A DNA stretch of 64,000 bases from Acidobacteriota bacterium (GCA_029263415.1 JAJCXN010000008.1:1-64000); one strand, 5' to 3'. Counted from the first letter of the stretch, positions 42,670 through 52,179 are shown. Translations and numbers: made by a program. Notes: generated by a model not told the origin, from the sequence alone.

Positions 42670-44634
42670 ATGCCTCAGACACTCACGCCTCTCTTGCTAG
42701 TAGCGACTCTTCTACTCGCCTCACCTGCGCTTACGCAAGAGTCGGCCCGCCCCAGCCCCACGCTCTCGTGGGCAGGAGAAGAAGTCGAAATCGCGATGCC
42801 GTCCAGCGATGGTCGCTCTCTGGTTGAGGTCTACGTGGGCGACGCTGGCCCTTTCGATTTCCTTATCGATACCGGAGCTTCTGTGAGCGTCTTAGATACC
42901 AGCACCATGGAGCTGCTCAATCTAGAGATCGTTGAGACCACGGAGATCGGAGCGCCCGGCGGGGGCAAGGTACCAACCGACGTTGTCAAGGCCCCACCAA
43001 TCACAGTCGGCGGGCTCACTGTGGCGAATGCACACCCGATCGTCTTGGGGATCTCCAAAATGACCGGCGGAATCATCGAGGGCGTTCTCGGCATGGATCT
43101 CTTCGCGGACGTGGTTCTGGCCCTCGATCCTGCGTCGGCCCGCGCAACAGTGTCCCGCCGAGCCCTGAGCGAAGGCGATCAAGGGGTGATCGCGCTCGAT
43201 ATGAGCGGCGGCCTCCTCAACTTCCCGATCACGGTGGCTGGCCGCACCGTCGTCGCCCACATCGACACCGGCGCACCCGGGGGCATCACGCTGCCGATCG
43301 AACTCATGGATCAACTGCCACTCGTCCCCGGCGCGGGGCAAACAGGGACTGCCAACCTCGTCGGAGGCGGTCGCACGCTCACCATCCGGACCCTCGACGG
43401 CACCGTCCAGATCGGCGATCGCGAGTACCAAAACCCAAAGGTGACCTTCATGGACCCCTCACCTGGCGCCGCCAACCTCGGCGCAGGCCTGATGGCCGAA
43501 TTGGTGCTCACCATCGATCAGCAGAACGGCCTGATGTTCATCGGCCCTTCGCTGCCGGCTGGCAAGGCAGGGCCCTCTAAGGCCAAGACCCCTGGTAGCA
43601 GCTCATGGTTCACTGAATTTTCAGGCGACAGCGTGGTCATACCCTCGACCTTTAATGGCCGCCATACCGTGGTGGAAGCAGAACTCGACGGTGCCGATGC
43701 GTTCAATGCAATCGTAGACACCGGCAGCGGAGTGAACCTGATCGACCCGGCACTCGTCGAAACGATGGGCTTTGAAAAGACGAGCGAGATGACCGTCATG
43801 TCTGGTGGCACCGATCCGATCACGGCGGACATCGTCATCCTTCCGGAGCTTCGAATTGGTGACCTCACCATCCGCAACGCGCCGTTCCTGGCTTTGCAGA
43901 TGCTTGGCGCTGAAAGGGCGATCGTCGGCATGGCCGCCTTCTCTGGCCATCTGCTGACGATTGATGCGGCCAACGACCAAATCATCGTCTCCAAAGGTTC
44001 CCTTGCTGCTAACGACCCGGACGTTGTTTCGTTTACTCAAACACGGTCGATTCAAATCGATGTCGCCGTCAACGGTACCGCCTTTCCAGTCACTCTCGAC
44101 ACAGGATCAAGGCACGGCCTCATCCTTCCCTACAGCATGCGCAGCACGGTAACCCTTGCCGGCGAGCTAGAGAAAATGCCTGACGCGAGACTGATTGGCG
44201 GCACCCGCACGATGTGGAAGGGGAAACTCGACGGCACCCTGAGCATCGCCGGACTGACCTATGAGAACCCGGACGTGCTGTTCATGGATCCGGCTGCATC
44301 GGGCAATATTGGTGGCCAGATCATCCGAGATGCCAAGCTGACCATCGATCAAAACAACGGCCTACTGGCCCTGCGCCCGTACTCGGAGAAGATCCACCGT
44401 CCGGCACCTGTCCAAGTGCGACGTGTGGGTGTCGGGTTCAATCCCGCTGCTGACCAGCCAGCAGTCCGTTCGATCGATCCCGGCTCCAAAGCCGACCTCG
44501 GAGGCCTGCGTGTTGGAGACATCATTTTGTCTTTGAACGGCAAACAAATCTCCGAGCACGGACCAGCCCTTGGTCCCCTCTTTCAGGGAACGACCCCCTG
44601 CTGTTCGAGATCGAACGGGCCACCGAACGCCTGA
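42670..44634 (+). CDS. Exported multi-domain aspartyl (retropepsin-like) protease with PDZ domain, 3' frameshift
   Basis: A protein of 654 residues as written. After a signal peptide (LTPLLLVATLLLASPALT) there are four retropepsin-like repeats, each with an Asp-Thr-Gly motif: FLIDTGASVSVLD (Asp67), AHIDTGAPGG (about 199), AIVDTGSGVNLID (about 351) and VTLDTGSRHGLIL (about 477). A PDZ domain follows (AVRSIDPGSKADLGGLRVGD; IILSLNGKQI). The last residues after LFQG are frameshifted: at GGGAA (44586-44590) one added base gives NDPLLFEIERATERLTIEIQ and a stop at 44651, the expected end of a PDZ domain. AAGGAGCACC precedes ATG 42670. Likely periplasmic or surface peptidase; whether active as intramolecular pairs is inference. 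Confidence 0.85.
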   Translation: MPQTLTPLLLVATLLLASPALTQESARPSPTLSWAGEEVEIAMPSSDGRSLVEVYVGDAGPFDFLIDTGASVSVLDTSTMELLNLEIVETTEIGAPGGGKVPTDVVKAPPITVGGLTVANAHPIVLGISKMTGGIIEGVLGMDLFADVVLALDPASARATVSRRALSEGDQGVIALDMSGGLLNFPITVAGRTVVAHIDTGAPGGITLPIELMDQLPLVPGAGQTGTANLVGGGRTLTIRTLDGTVQIGDREYQNPKVTFMDPSPGAANLGAGLMAELVLTIDQQNGLMFIGPSLPAGKAGPSKAKTPGSSSWFTEFSGDSVVIPSTFNGRHTVVEAELDGADAFNAIVDTGSGVNLIDPALVETMGFEKTSEMTVMSGGTDPITADIVILPELRIGDLTIRNAPFLALQMLGAERAIVGMAAFSGHLLTIDAANDQIIVSKGSLAANDPDVVSFTQTRSIQIDVAVNGTAFPVTLDTGSRHGLILPYSMRSTVTLAGELEKMPDARLIGGTRTMWKGKLDGTLSIAGLTYENPDVLFMDPAASGNIGGQIIRDAKLTIDQNNGLLALRPYSEKIHRPAPVQVRRVGVGFNPAADQPAVRSIDPGSKADLGGLRVGDIILSLNGKQISEHGPALGPLFQGTTPCCSRSNGPPNA

Positions 44635-44670
44635 CAATCGAGATCCAGTAGCCACCTACCTCGCGGTTCC

Positions 44671-44712
44671 GCGTTGGGGCCGCGTTGGGGCCGCACTGGG
44701 GCCGCACTGGCC
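44671..44712. repeat. 11-bp tandem repeat, almost four copies
   Basis: GCGTTGGGGCC occurs twice, then GCACTGGGGCC and GCACTGGCC, in the gap after the protease gene. The remaining 44652-44981 sequence shows no gene. Confidence 0.9.
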
Positions 44713-44981
44713 GGTTGATTGCAACCAACGTTCGGGGGTGTCACGAAACCGCCAACGAGGAGTCCTCAACGAGGGGGTGCCACCCTTCCAGCGGCGACCG
44801 TAGGCGCGCGCAAATCGAGCTGGCCCTTCAGGACTTAGAGGCAACGGCCTGCGGGGAAAGCAGAGAACCTTGCATTGAGACTCTACGACTGTCTCTGTGA
44901 TTGGCGCGCGCTTCGCGTATGCTCAAGCCAGCTCAGGTGCCAGCGCAGCTAGGCATCTGCCAACAGACCAAGGAGTCCACA

Positions 44982-45530
44982 ATGAAGTCCCGTCGTCAAA
45001 TTCCGATTTTCCTGCTCGCCGGTCTACTCTCACTGCTCCCACTGGCCAGTGCTATGGCGTCCAACAATGATGGCGAGATCGCGCCCGTCTACGACGCACA
45101 CTCCGCATTCGAAGCGCTCAAGAGTTTTGAAGGCGAATGGAAGAGCACCCCGGTTGGCGGCGACAGCACGCGCGCTTCCACCGTGGTCTACAAAGTGACC
45201 GCCAACGGCCACTCGGTGATCAAGACCTACGGCCCAGGCTCCAAGTATGAGATGTTCAGCGTGTACCACATGGACGGCGAAGAGCTGAAGATGACGCACT
45301 ACTGTGCGATCGGAAACCAGCCCAAGATGAAGTTCAAGGCGAGTGACAAGGCCGGCGAGATGTTCTTCGAGTTCGATGGCGGCACCAACTTCGACCCCAA
45401 CAAGGACGCACACGCGCACGAAGGACTGACCCGTGTCACGGGTTCTGACACCCAAGAGTCGATGTCGGTGGGCTACAGCGACGGCCAACCGCAAGAACCG
45501 CGCCGCTCGACGTTGGTGCGCGCCAACTGA
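44982..45530 (+). CDS. Exported lipocalin-like (DUF1579-type) protein
   Basis: A 182-residue protein with a signal peptide (RRQIPIFLLAGLLSLLPLAS, cleavage near AMAS). The mature part, AFEALKSFEGEWKSTPVGGD, VVYKVTANGHSVIKTYGPGS, FSVYHMDGEELKMTHYCAIG and NQPKMKFK, is a recurrent domain of small exported proteins in Acidobacteriota. Function unknown; the fold is probably an eight-stranded barrel. AAGGAGTCC before ATG 44982 settles the start. Single gene. Confidence 0.78.
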   Translation: MKSRRQIPIFLLAGLLSLLPLASAMASNNDGEIAPVYDAHSAFEALKSFEGEWKSTPVGGDSTRASTVVYKVTANGHSVIKTYGPGSKYEMFSVYHMDGEELKMTHYCAIGNQPKMKFKASDKAGEMFFEFDGGTNFDPNKDAHAHEGLTRVTGSDTQESMSVGYSDGQPQEPRRSTLVRAN

Positions 45531-45603
45531 AACGTTGGCAAGATCTCAGGCTTGGTTGGAGACCGCCCGAGACCGGTCGAGGCCGGTCGAGGCCGCCTGA
45601 GGT

Positions 45604-45663
45604 CAAGCCACCTGACATCAAGTCGCCAGATACCAAGCCGCCTGACATCAAGCGACCGGGCGT
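45604..45663. repeat. 15-bp tandem repeat, four degenerate copies
   Basis: Units CAAGCCACCTGACAT, CAAGTCGCCAGATAC, CAAGCCGCCTGACAT and CAAGCGACCGGGCGT, preceded by two GACCGGTCGAGGC-like copies (about 45571-45593). Intergenic, between the lipocalin-like and GNAT genes. Confidence 0.85.
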
Positions 45664-45814
45664 CACCATGCGCCTTGAAGCATTGCTTGGTCGTGTTGCG
45701 AGCATCATCTAAGATCGGCCTTGCTCCGCGGATGCAGAAGGTACGGGTTGCCGTACGGCAGAAGCGCGTCGTAGGCTCGCGCTATCCAATTCCGATGAAC
45801 TGAGATGTTCCCCC

Positions 45815-46462
45815 ATGCAGAACTCCCAGATCACGATTCGACCGGCCGGCCCGCTCGACGTCGAAGCTCTCATTCCGCTGGTGCACAGCTCCGGATATTC
45901 TGAGTTCGATTTTGTCTTCGTCGACAGAAAAGAACAGAAAACCGCCGATTTCTTACGGTTCTCTTTGCAGGACGAGCAAGGCGAGCACGGTTGGGGACAC
46001 CATGTCGTGGCGGTTCACGACGACCAAGTCGTTGGTGCCGGCGCTTGCTACGACGGTACCCAGGCTCGTGGTCACACGCTCGATGCGCTGCGCAAGATCT
46101 TCGGCCACTATGGGCTCTGGCGCGGACCAGGAGTGATTCGGCGCGGTTTGCAGATCGAGCGGGTGGTGCGGCCTCCGCGTGGTGATCTGCACTACATTGG
46201 CCACCTCGGTGTAACCAAGGACTGGCGCGGGCGAGGCGTCGGTACTCAACTGGTCGAGTTCCTGCTCAACGAGGGCCGGGCCCGCAAGAGCCCTCGCGCG
46301 GCACTCGACGTTTCGATTGAAAACCCGCAGGCTCAGGCGCTGTACGAACGCCTCGGGTTTGAAGTCACTGGCGAGACCGAAGCCAACCTCAAGTCGGCCT
46401 TTGGTCGCGTGGTAGCGCATCGCCGAATGGAGATCGAACTCTGTGCGCGAGACCACATCTAA
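45815..46462 (+). CDS. GNAT family N-acetyltransferase
   Basis: A 215-residue acetyltransferase. The acetyl-CoA site is visible in YIGHLGVTKDWRGRGVGTQL (Gln/Arg-x-x-Gly-x-Gly/Ala), followed by VEFLLNEGRARKSPRAALDV and the C-terminal NPQAQALYERLGFEVTGETE, classical GNAT motifs A and B. The N-terminal half is longer than in minimal GNATs. Acceptor substrate unknown. The 55-base gap to the sulfatase-like gene allows co-transcription, but the functional link is unclear. Confidence 0.88.
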   Translation: MQNSQITIRPAGPLDVEALIPLVHSSGYSEFDFVFVDRKEQKTADFLRFSLQDEQGEHGWGHHVVAVHDDQVVGAGACYDGTQARGHTLDALRKIFGHYGLWRGPGVIRRGLQIERVVRPPRGDLHYIGHLGVTKDWRGRGVGTQLVEFLLNEGRARKSPRAALDVSIENPQAQALYERLGFEVTGETEANLKSAFGRVVAHRRMEIELCARDHI

Positions 46463-46516
46463 CCGCGTCGTCCTGGACGGTCGCCTTCGCGACCGAGGAT
46501 CGACTTTGAGGCAACG

Positions 46517-49456
46517 ATGACATCTAACCACCTAGAGCGCTCTAGCGATGAAGGCGACGCTCAGACCTCACGGTGGTCTCCGAGCGAGGCGTTGGGATTG
46601 AGTGCAACAGCGAGTCTCGCGATCGCTCAACCCCTCTTTGAGCAACTCACAAGAACACCAGAGTTCTTTGTTGCTCGCGGTGCAGACGTGCAGGATCAGC
46701 TCCTGCTCGTGCTCGTCCTGGGCTTTGCGGTTCCCGCGCTTCTTGCCTTACCGTCAATCGTCACGCGTTGGCTCCGCCCGGCTCTGGGACCGGCTGCCTT
46801 CCAACTCACGACCGCGGTATTAGCGTTCGCTATCGGTCTCAGAATCCATCGCCTCCTGGGCTGGAACGACTGGTTGCTGATTGCCACAGCAGCGATCGCA
46901 GCAGGCGTCTTTGCGCTAGTTAGGCACAGTCGCAACGCAGGCCTCTTTCTTTCCTATCTGGCACCTGCGTTGATTGCCGTGCCCGCCCTCTTCTGGTTTC
47001 ACCCAGACACTGCTCGCGCCCGCGCGTCGGAGACGGGCAATGCGGTTGTTCATGAGACGACGGCCACAGCTCCTATCGTCGTCCTACTCTTTGACGAATG
47101 GTCAGCGACCTCGGTACTTAGCGCAAACGGAGGTATCGACCACCGGCGTTTCCCCAACCTCGCCCGAGTCGCAGGATCCGGTACCTGGTTTAGCAACTTT
47201 TTCTCTTCAACCGGAAGGACGCTCAACGCGATCCCGGCGCTGCTGAGCGGGCAAGACCCTAATGAGGGTTTGCTGCCTACCCTCGCCGACTACCCTGAGA
47301 ATCTCTTCACGCTGGTTGGCGGCAGCTACGACCTGTATGCGACCGAACCCGTCACTCGCCTGTGCCCTGAGTATCTCAACCGAACGACCACCAACCACCA
47401 AGGCCTCCTGGCTCGCTCAAAGCAACTACTCAGCGATCTGCGGTGGATCTGGCTCCACCAAGTGGCACCGGCGTCGATTCGGCAACGGCTCCCTCCGATC
47501 AGCGATCGCTGGAGTGACTTCGGCGACGATCTCGATCAAGACCGCGACATCAACACGTCGGATGATTTTCTGCGCACCGCGATGGCCAATATTAGGTCCG
47601 ATCGCACAGCGCCAGTTGCGAACTTCATAGACCATCTGCAGCAGGTGCGACCTCGATCGCTGCACTTTGGGCATTTCCTGCTTCCGCACCGACCGTGGAA
47701 CCTATTGGCAAACGGACACCGCTACGAAGATGGTGCTCCCGGGCTCCCGGGCTACACAGATACCGGATGGTCGAGCGACAAAGCTGCGGTAGGGCGCTCG
47801 ATCGAGCGCTACTTGGAACAGGTCGCACTGGTCGACAAGATCATCGGTGACGTGGTGGACACCCTCAAAGCAGCAGGCATGTACGACGACACTCTGTTGT
47901 TGATCGCCTCGGATCACGGAGTGACTTTCCAAGAGGGCTTCGAGGTTCGCCAACTCACGCAAACCACTGCCGGCGAACTGCTGGCTTCCCCTCTACTCAT
48001 CAAGCCTCCCGGAGGCCGTGCAGCACGCACCGACGAACGCGTGCTTGCGACTGCTGACTTGCTCCCCCTGCTGGCACAAGAACTGGGTATCGCGATCCCT
48101 TGGCGTAGCGGGGCACCAGACCTTCGCCCGACAAGCCGTTCGACCATCCCGATCGTTAGCGATGGGATTGAAGAAGACGCGATCGACGCTGCCGACATGG
48201 CTGCAGGTCGAGACCGCGCGCGCAACGAGATACTGAATCATGTGCGCGAGACGGCCTATGGCACCGCATTTCAATCGGGACCTCATAGTGATCTAGTCGG
48301 CATCCAAGCGCGTTCCATCACCCAGCGGCCTTCAACGGCATCGGTCATCATCGAGGGTGACGAGCTCTACGGTGACTTCAAGCCAGAACGTCACACCACC
48401 CTCCACTTTGTTCGCGGCTCACTCGAAGGCACGGCATCGCTAGAAGGCCGGATCGACCTAGCGATCACCCTTGGAGGCCAGATCGTCCGTACTGTCACCG
48501 CGACTGGCGAAGGCTCCTTCAATCGTAGCTTCCATACGTTTCTTCCCTACGGCTTCTTGGCCGAAGGCGCCAACGAGCTTGAGGTGTTCGTGATTCACGA
48601 GCGGCCCGACGGCATCGAACTCGAACACGCTCAACGCGAGCGGGCGAATGCAGAGCTTCGGCTCGATGCCGACGGCAGGGTTACAAGCATCTTGTTCGGC
48701 GACCAAGAGCTACCAGTCGATGGTCGCTTTCAAGGCGCGGTCAACGCAACGATCGTCGAGGCCTCGGGCCGCGTCACCGGCTGGGCGTTCTCCCGCATCA
48801 CCCGGCGGCCAGCGGATCGCATCCTTGTGTTCCAGCGCGGAAGACTGCTCACCTCAGTGCACGAAGCGCTCGACCTACCCTGGCTAGTCGCAGCGATGGG
48901 AACTCCGTACCGTGGGGCTGGTTTCCAATCTGACTTCCACGCCAATCTGGTGAGTGAGATCCAGCAAGTCGGGGTTCAGGTCTTCGCGATCTCCGAAGGT
49001 CGCGCGGGCGAGCTACAACCCACCTACCCCTCGGTCGTGGCGAGGTCGGCACTCAGCGAATCGCGTGTCGACGGCACGCCATTCGAATGGCTAGTCGTTG
49101 GCGATGGCAGCCGGATACCGATCGTCGACTCGCGCCTCGAAGCGGGGATCGACCTGGTGCGACGTCGGGATCTTCGCTGGGTGGTGTTTGGCTGGGCCGC
49201 CGACTCTGAAACCAAACGCGGTGCCGAGACGGTCGTGGCGTTCAAGAATGGTCGCTACTTCTCGTCCTTCACGCCCGACGTCGCGCGTCCCAACCTGGCG
49301 ACAAACGGGCTCGTTAGATCTGGGCTCGAAGCATTCGGTTTCAGGGGTTCGATCGCGACCGAAGACTGGCCTGACCCACGCTCCGGCGACTTTGAGTTCA
49401 TCGCTGTCAGTGACGGCATCGCGCAACGAATCCCGATCCCCGAACCCGAGGAGTAG
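46517..49456 (+). CDS. Membrane-anchored sulfatase-like phosphotransferase/hydrolase with duplicated C-terminal domain
   Basis: A 979-residue protein. Residues of about 55-165 hold four or five membrane helices (QLLLVLVLGFAVPALLALPS; LLSYLAPALIA-type). An alkaline-phosphatase-superfamily domain spans about 185-560: VVLLFDEWSATSVLS (metal Asp), SSTGRTLNAIPALLSGQ with Thr at the nucleophile position, HFGHFLLPHRPW and LLLIASDHGVTFQEGF. The nucleophile is Thr, not the Cys/Ser of true sulfatases, so phosphoglycerol- or phosphoethanolamine-type transfer is plausible. The C-terminal 250 residues contain two copies of a beta-rich unit starting VTGWAFSRITRRPADRILVF (about 753) and VVFGWAADSETKRGAETVVA (about 889). 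It is followed by MBOAT and SGNH genes, suggesting envelope glycan or lipid modification. Confidence 0.78.
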   Translation: MTSNHLERSSDEGDAQTSRWSPSEALGLSATASLAIAQPLFEQLTRTPEFFVARGADVQDQLLLVLVLGFAVPALLALPSIVTRWLRPALGPAAFQLTTAVLAFAIGLRIHRLLGWNDWLLIATAAIAAGVFALVRHSRNAGLFLSYLAPALIAVPALFWFHPDTARARASETGNAVVHETTATAPIVVLLFDEWSATSVLSANGGIDHRRFPNLARVAGSGTWFSNFFSSTGRTLNAIPALLSGQDPNEGLLPTLADYPENLFTLVGGSYDLYATEPVTRLCPEYLNRTTTNHQGLLARSKQLLSDLRWIWLHQVAPASIRQRLPPISDRWSDFGDDLDQDRDINTSDDFLRTAMANIRSDRTAPVANFIDHLQQVRPRSLHFGHFLLPHRPWNLLANGHRYEDGAPGLPGYTDTGWSSDKAAVGRSIERYLEQVALVDKIIGDVVDTLKAAGMYDDTLLLIASDHGVTFQEGFEVRQLTQTTAGELLASPLLIKPPGGRAARTDERVLATADLLPLLAQELGIAIPWRSGAPDLRPTSRSTIPIVSDGIEEDAIDAADMAAGRDRARNEILNHVRETAYGTAFQSGPHSDLVGIQARSITQRPSTASVIIEGDELYGDFKPERHTTLHFVRGSLEGTASLEGRIDLAITLGGQIVRTVTATGEGSFNRSFHTFLPYGFLAEGANELEVFVIHERPDGIELEHAQRERANAELRLDADGRVTSILFGDQELPVDGRFQGAVNATIVEASGRVTGWAFSRITRRPADRILVFQRGRLLTSVHEALDLPWLVAAMGTPYRGAGFQSDFHANLVSEIQQVGVQVFAISEGRAGELQPTYPSVVARSALSESRVDGTPFEWLVVGDGSRIPIVDSRLEAGIDLVRRRDLRWVVFGWAADSETKRGAETVVAFKNGRYFSSFTPDVARPNLATNGLVRSGLEAFGFRGSIATEDWPDPRSGDFEFIAVSDGIAQRIPIPEPEE

Positions 49457-49551
49457 GAGACGAGCGAGTCCGGAGAACAGCTCGAGACACCTTTCGCCCA
49501 CTTGGGCCAACCGCTGGCCGATCCGGCTTGACCGCGTTAGATTCCTGACCC

Positions 49552-51009
49552 ATGCTCTTCAACTCCTGGGCCTACCTAGCCTTTCTGCCAGCGGTCTTCG
49601 CGCTCCACTGGCTGGTGCTGCCCCGTCATCGCCCGCCGGTGTTGCTCCTCGCGAGCGCCGTCTTCTACGGCCTCTGGGATGCACGCTTTCTGGGGCTTAT
49701 GGGCCTCTCGATCTTGGTCGACTATGTCGCGGCTCGGCGCATGGGCGACGCAGGGCTGGCCGTCACCGACCAAGCGCGCCGTCGATGGTTGCTGCTCAGT
49801 GTCGCCACCAACCTTGGCATCTTAGGGGTGTTCAAGTACTTCGACTTCTTCTCCTTGAGCCTTTCGCGACTACTTCACACCGCAGGTCTTGATCGCTTCG
49901 CGGACGACCCACTGCTGCTAAACGTGGTCTTGCCAGTGGGCGTTTCGTTCTACACGTTTCAGTCGATGGCCTACACGATCGATGTCTACAGGCGAAAGAT
50001 TGCAAGCACGCGCAATCTCCTGCACTTCGCTCTTTACGTCAGTTTCTTCCCGCAGCTGGTGGCCGGCCCGATCGAACGGGCCAAGACCCTGCTGCCGCAA
50101 CTCATCGCCACTCGACGCTTGCGCGACGTGCGCTGGCGAGCTGCCTGGTGGCTCCTGGCCTGGGGCCTGTTTAAGAAACTGGTGATCGCCGACAACCTGA
50201 GTCCACTGGTGGGGCGCTGTCTCGATACCGACTCGGTCACCGGGCCCACACTCTTCGTTGGTCTACTACTGTTCGCATTCCAGATACTGTGCGACTTCTC
50301 AGGCTACACGGACCTTGCTCGGGGCTCGGCGCTGCTGTTTGGAATTGAGTTGCGACCCAACTTCAAACTCCCCTACTTTGCAGTATCGCCTTCGGACTTC
50401 TGGCGCCGCTGGCACATCTCGCTCTCGTCTTGGCTTCGCGACTACCTCTACATTTCCTTGGGGGGCAACCGAGGTAGTCAGTGGCAGACCAAGCGCAACC
50501 TCTTACTGACCATGCTGCTAGGCGGACTCTGGCACGGGGCAGCGTGGAATTTTGTTTTGTGGGGCGCCTACCATGGACTCTTGCTGGTGCTATATCAAGC
50601 GGCCGAGAGAACCCGAGTCTGGTCCGCGGGCGGCGGTCTAGGCACAGTCTTTCGGAGTGCAGGCTTCTTCCTGCTGACCCTGATCGGATGGGGCTTCTTT
50701 CGGGCGCAGCAGCCAGGACAACTGACCCGGTTCAGCCACGGTCTCCTCGATTGGACGATCACGGACCCACAGCTCCTCGTGGACTCCCTGCGTGATTTCG
50801 GATTCTTGGTTGCACCTCTGCTTCTGGTCATGGCGATCGAGAAGAGGCGCGAGTTCCCTGCCAACGAGAGCAGGTCGGCCGACAAGAATCGAGAGTTCGG
50901 TGAGAGCCTCCATCCCTTCGGCCTCGCCTCTGTTGTCCTGTTTCTGCTTGGCGCAGTAGCGATCTGGGGCGCCACCGGCGGCACCGAGTTCCTCTACTTT
51001 CAGTTCTAA
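49552..51009 (+). CDS. MBOAT family O-acyltransferase (AlgI/DltB-like)
   Basis: A 485-residue polytopic protein. It opens MLFNSWAYLAFLPAVFALHW, typical of AlgI, and contains LPVGVSFYTFQSMAYTIDVY, VSFFPQLVAGPIERAKTLLP, PSDFWRRWHISLSSWLRDYL, YISLGGNRG and the catalytic His near 328 in LLGGLWHGAAWNFVLWG. These enzymes pass acyl groups across the membrane to an extracellular polymer. The stop overlaps the start of the SGNH gene (TAATG), indicating a translationally coupled pair like AlgI-AlgJ/X or DltB-DltD. Acceptor polymer unknown. Confidence 0.92.
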   Translation: MLFNSWAYLAFLPAVFALHWLVLPRHRPPVLLLASAVFYGLWDARFLGLMGLSILVDYVAARRMGDAGLAVTDQARRRWLLLSVATNLGILGVFKYFDFFSLSLSRLLHTAGLDRFADDPLLLNVVLPVGVSFYTFQSMAYTIDVYRRKIASTRNLLHFALYVSFFPQLVAGPIERAKTLLPQLIATRRLRDVRWRAAWWLLAWGLFKKLVIADNLSPLVGRCLDTDSVTGPTLFVGLLLFAFQILCDFSGYTDLARGSALLFGIELRPNFKLPYFAVSPSDFWRRWHISLSSWLRDYLYISLGGNRGSQWQTKRNLLLTMLLGGLWHGAAWNFVLWGAYHGLLLVLYQAAERTRVWSAGGGLGTVFRSAGFFLLTLIGWGFFRAQQPGQLTRFSHGLLDWTITDPQLLVDSLRDFGFLVAPLLLVMAIEKRREFPANESRSADKNREFGESLHPFGLASVVLFLLGAVAIWGATGGTEFLYFQF

Positions 51010-52091
51010 TGAGATCTACACCTTTGAGCATCTGGAGATTCGGACGAAGCCTATTGGCCGCTCTGGTCGCGATCTTGATAGCAGGCGCTGCTCTGGAACT
51101 CTCGGTGCGCATAGCGAAGAGCATTGGGTTCGCCCAGGCAGTGCATGTCACCAACGAACCGCGCGACGCTCGACCGGTCGACGGCCTGTTCGCCGAGGAA
51201 CGATCGAGCTTTCGCATCCTGGTACTCGGAGACTCGATGGCCTATTCACCCGGCCTACCGGCCTCGGCCGTGTGGAGCACCGCGCTCGAAAAGGCACTTG
51301 AAGACACGTTGGACCGGAGTGTCGAGATCGTGAACGCCGCCCGGGGTGGCGACAACACCTTCAGCCAACTGCGCTTCCTCGAGTCCTCCTTGAAGGAGCA
51401 CGCTGGAGCACCCAGCAACGCCGCCGATCTGGTACTGCTGCTCTACAACCACAACGACGTCTACGGTACCCGCAGCTCGCCATCCACCGTAGTTTCTGAA
51501 CAGCCAGTGGCTAGACCGGCTCCGCAACCCAAGTCAAGTGTGCCTGTTCGTCCGGAAAGAGCTGCCCTAGTTGCCCGTATTGCTCGAACATTGCGGAGGA
51601 ACTCCAAGTTCGGCGAGTTGCTGCTCACCCGACTAGGAAACCAATCGCGAGCCTGGGGATACCTCGTGCCCGGCACCGAGTTCCATCACCTTGCCAGCGT
51701 GGCCTACGGGCCGGACTCGGCCGGGTGGCGTGCGGCCAGAACGGAACTCCAGGCCATCAACGACATCGTCCGGGCAAACGGAGCGCGGTTAGGCGTTTTC
51801 GTTCTGCCACAATTCGCTTCTCTCCAGCATGACTTCTTCGCCCAAGCCCGAGCCGAGATTGAAGCCGTTGCCTCCGGGCTTGGAGTCCCAGTCGGTTTCG
51901 GCTACCCGGAGTTCAGGGGCCGGCCCTGGCAGGAACTGGCCATGTCTCCGTTTGATGGGCATCCCAACGCCCAAGCCAACCAGGAGATCGCCATCGTTGT
52001 GCAGGAATGGTTACAGCGGACTCAGCTTCTGAAGCGTCGCAACCCGCGCAACGAACAGCAACCGAACGACACTTCAACGAGCGGCGACTAG
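51009..52091 (+). CDS. Membrane-anchored SGNH/GDSL-type hydrolase (AlgJ/DltD-like partner)
   Basis: A 360-residue protein with an N-terminal anchor (RFGRSLLAALVAILIAGAAL) and an SGNH fold. Block I is RILVLGDSMAYSPGLPASAV (Ser about 75), block II-like ARGGDNTFSQLRFLES, and the final block LAMSPFDGHPNAQANQEIA supplies the Asp-x-x-His dyad (about 315). It overlaps the MBOAT gene by one base and should act with it in acylating an extracellular polymer. A central Pro/Ser-rich loop (about 155-185) varies from family norms. Confidence 0.85.
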   Translation: MRSTPLSIWRFGRSLLAALVAILIAGAALELSVRIAKSIGFAQAVHVTNEPRDARPVDGLFAEERSSFRILVLGDSMAYSPGLPASAVWSTALEKALEDTLDRSVEIVNAARGGDNTFSQLRFLESSLKEHAGAPSNAADLVLLLYNHNDVYGTRSSPSTVVSEQPVARPAPQPKSSVPVRPERAALVARIARTLRRNSKFGELLLTRLGNQSRAWGYLVPGTEFHHLASVAYGPDSAGWRAARTELQAINDIVRANGARLGVFVLPQFASLQHDFFAQARAEIEAVASGLGVPVGFGYPEFRGRPWQELAMSPFDGHPNAQANQEIAIVVQEWLQRTQLLKRRNPRNEQQPNDTSTSGD

Positions 52092-52179
52092 ACTCCGCGA
52101 CGCACTCAAGCTTCTTGCCTTCGCCAGCAACCGGCGCAGGCCCCAAGACATCGCGATCGCAAACAGAAGGAACAGCACT

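Noticed and set aside
45436-45708. Minus-strand frame with a repeated SGGL-like peptide
   Set aside because: It is the translation of the 15-bp tandem repeats plus antisense of the upstream gene.
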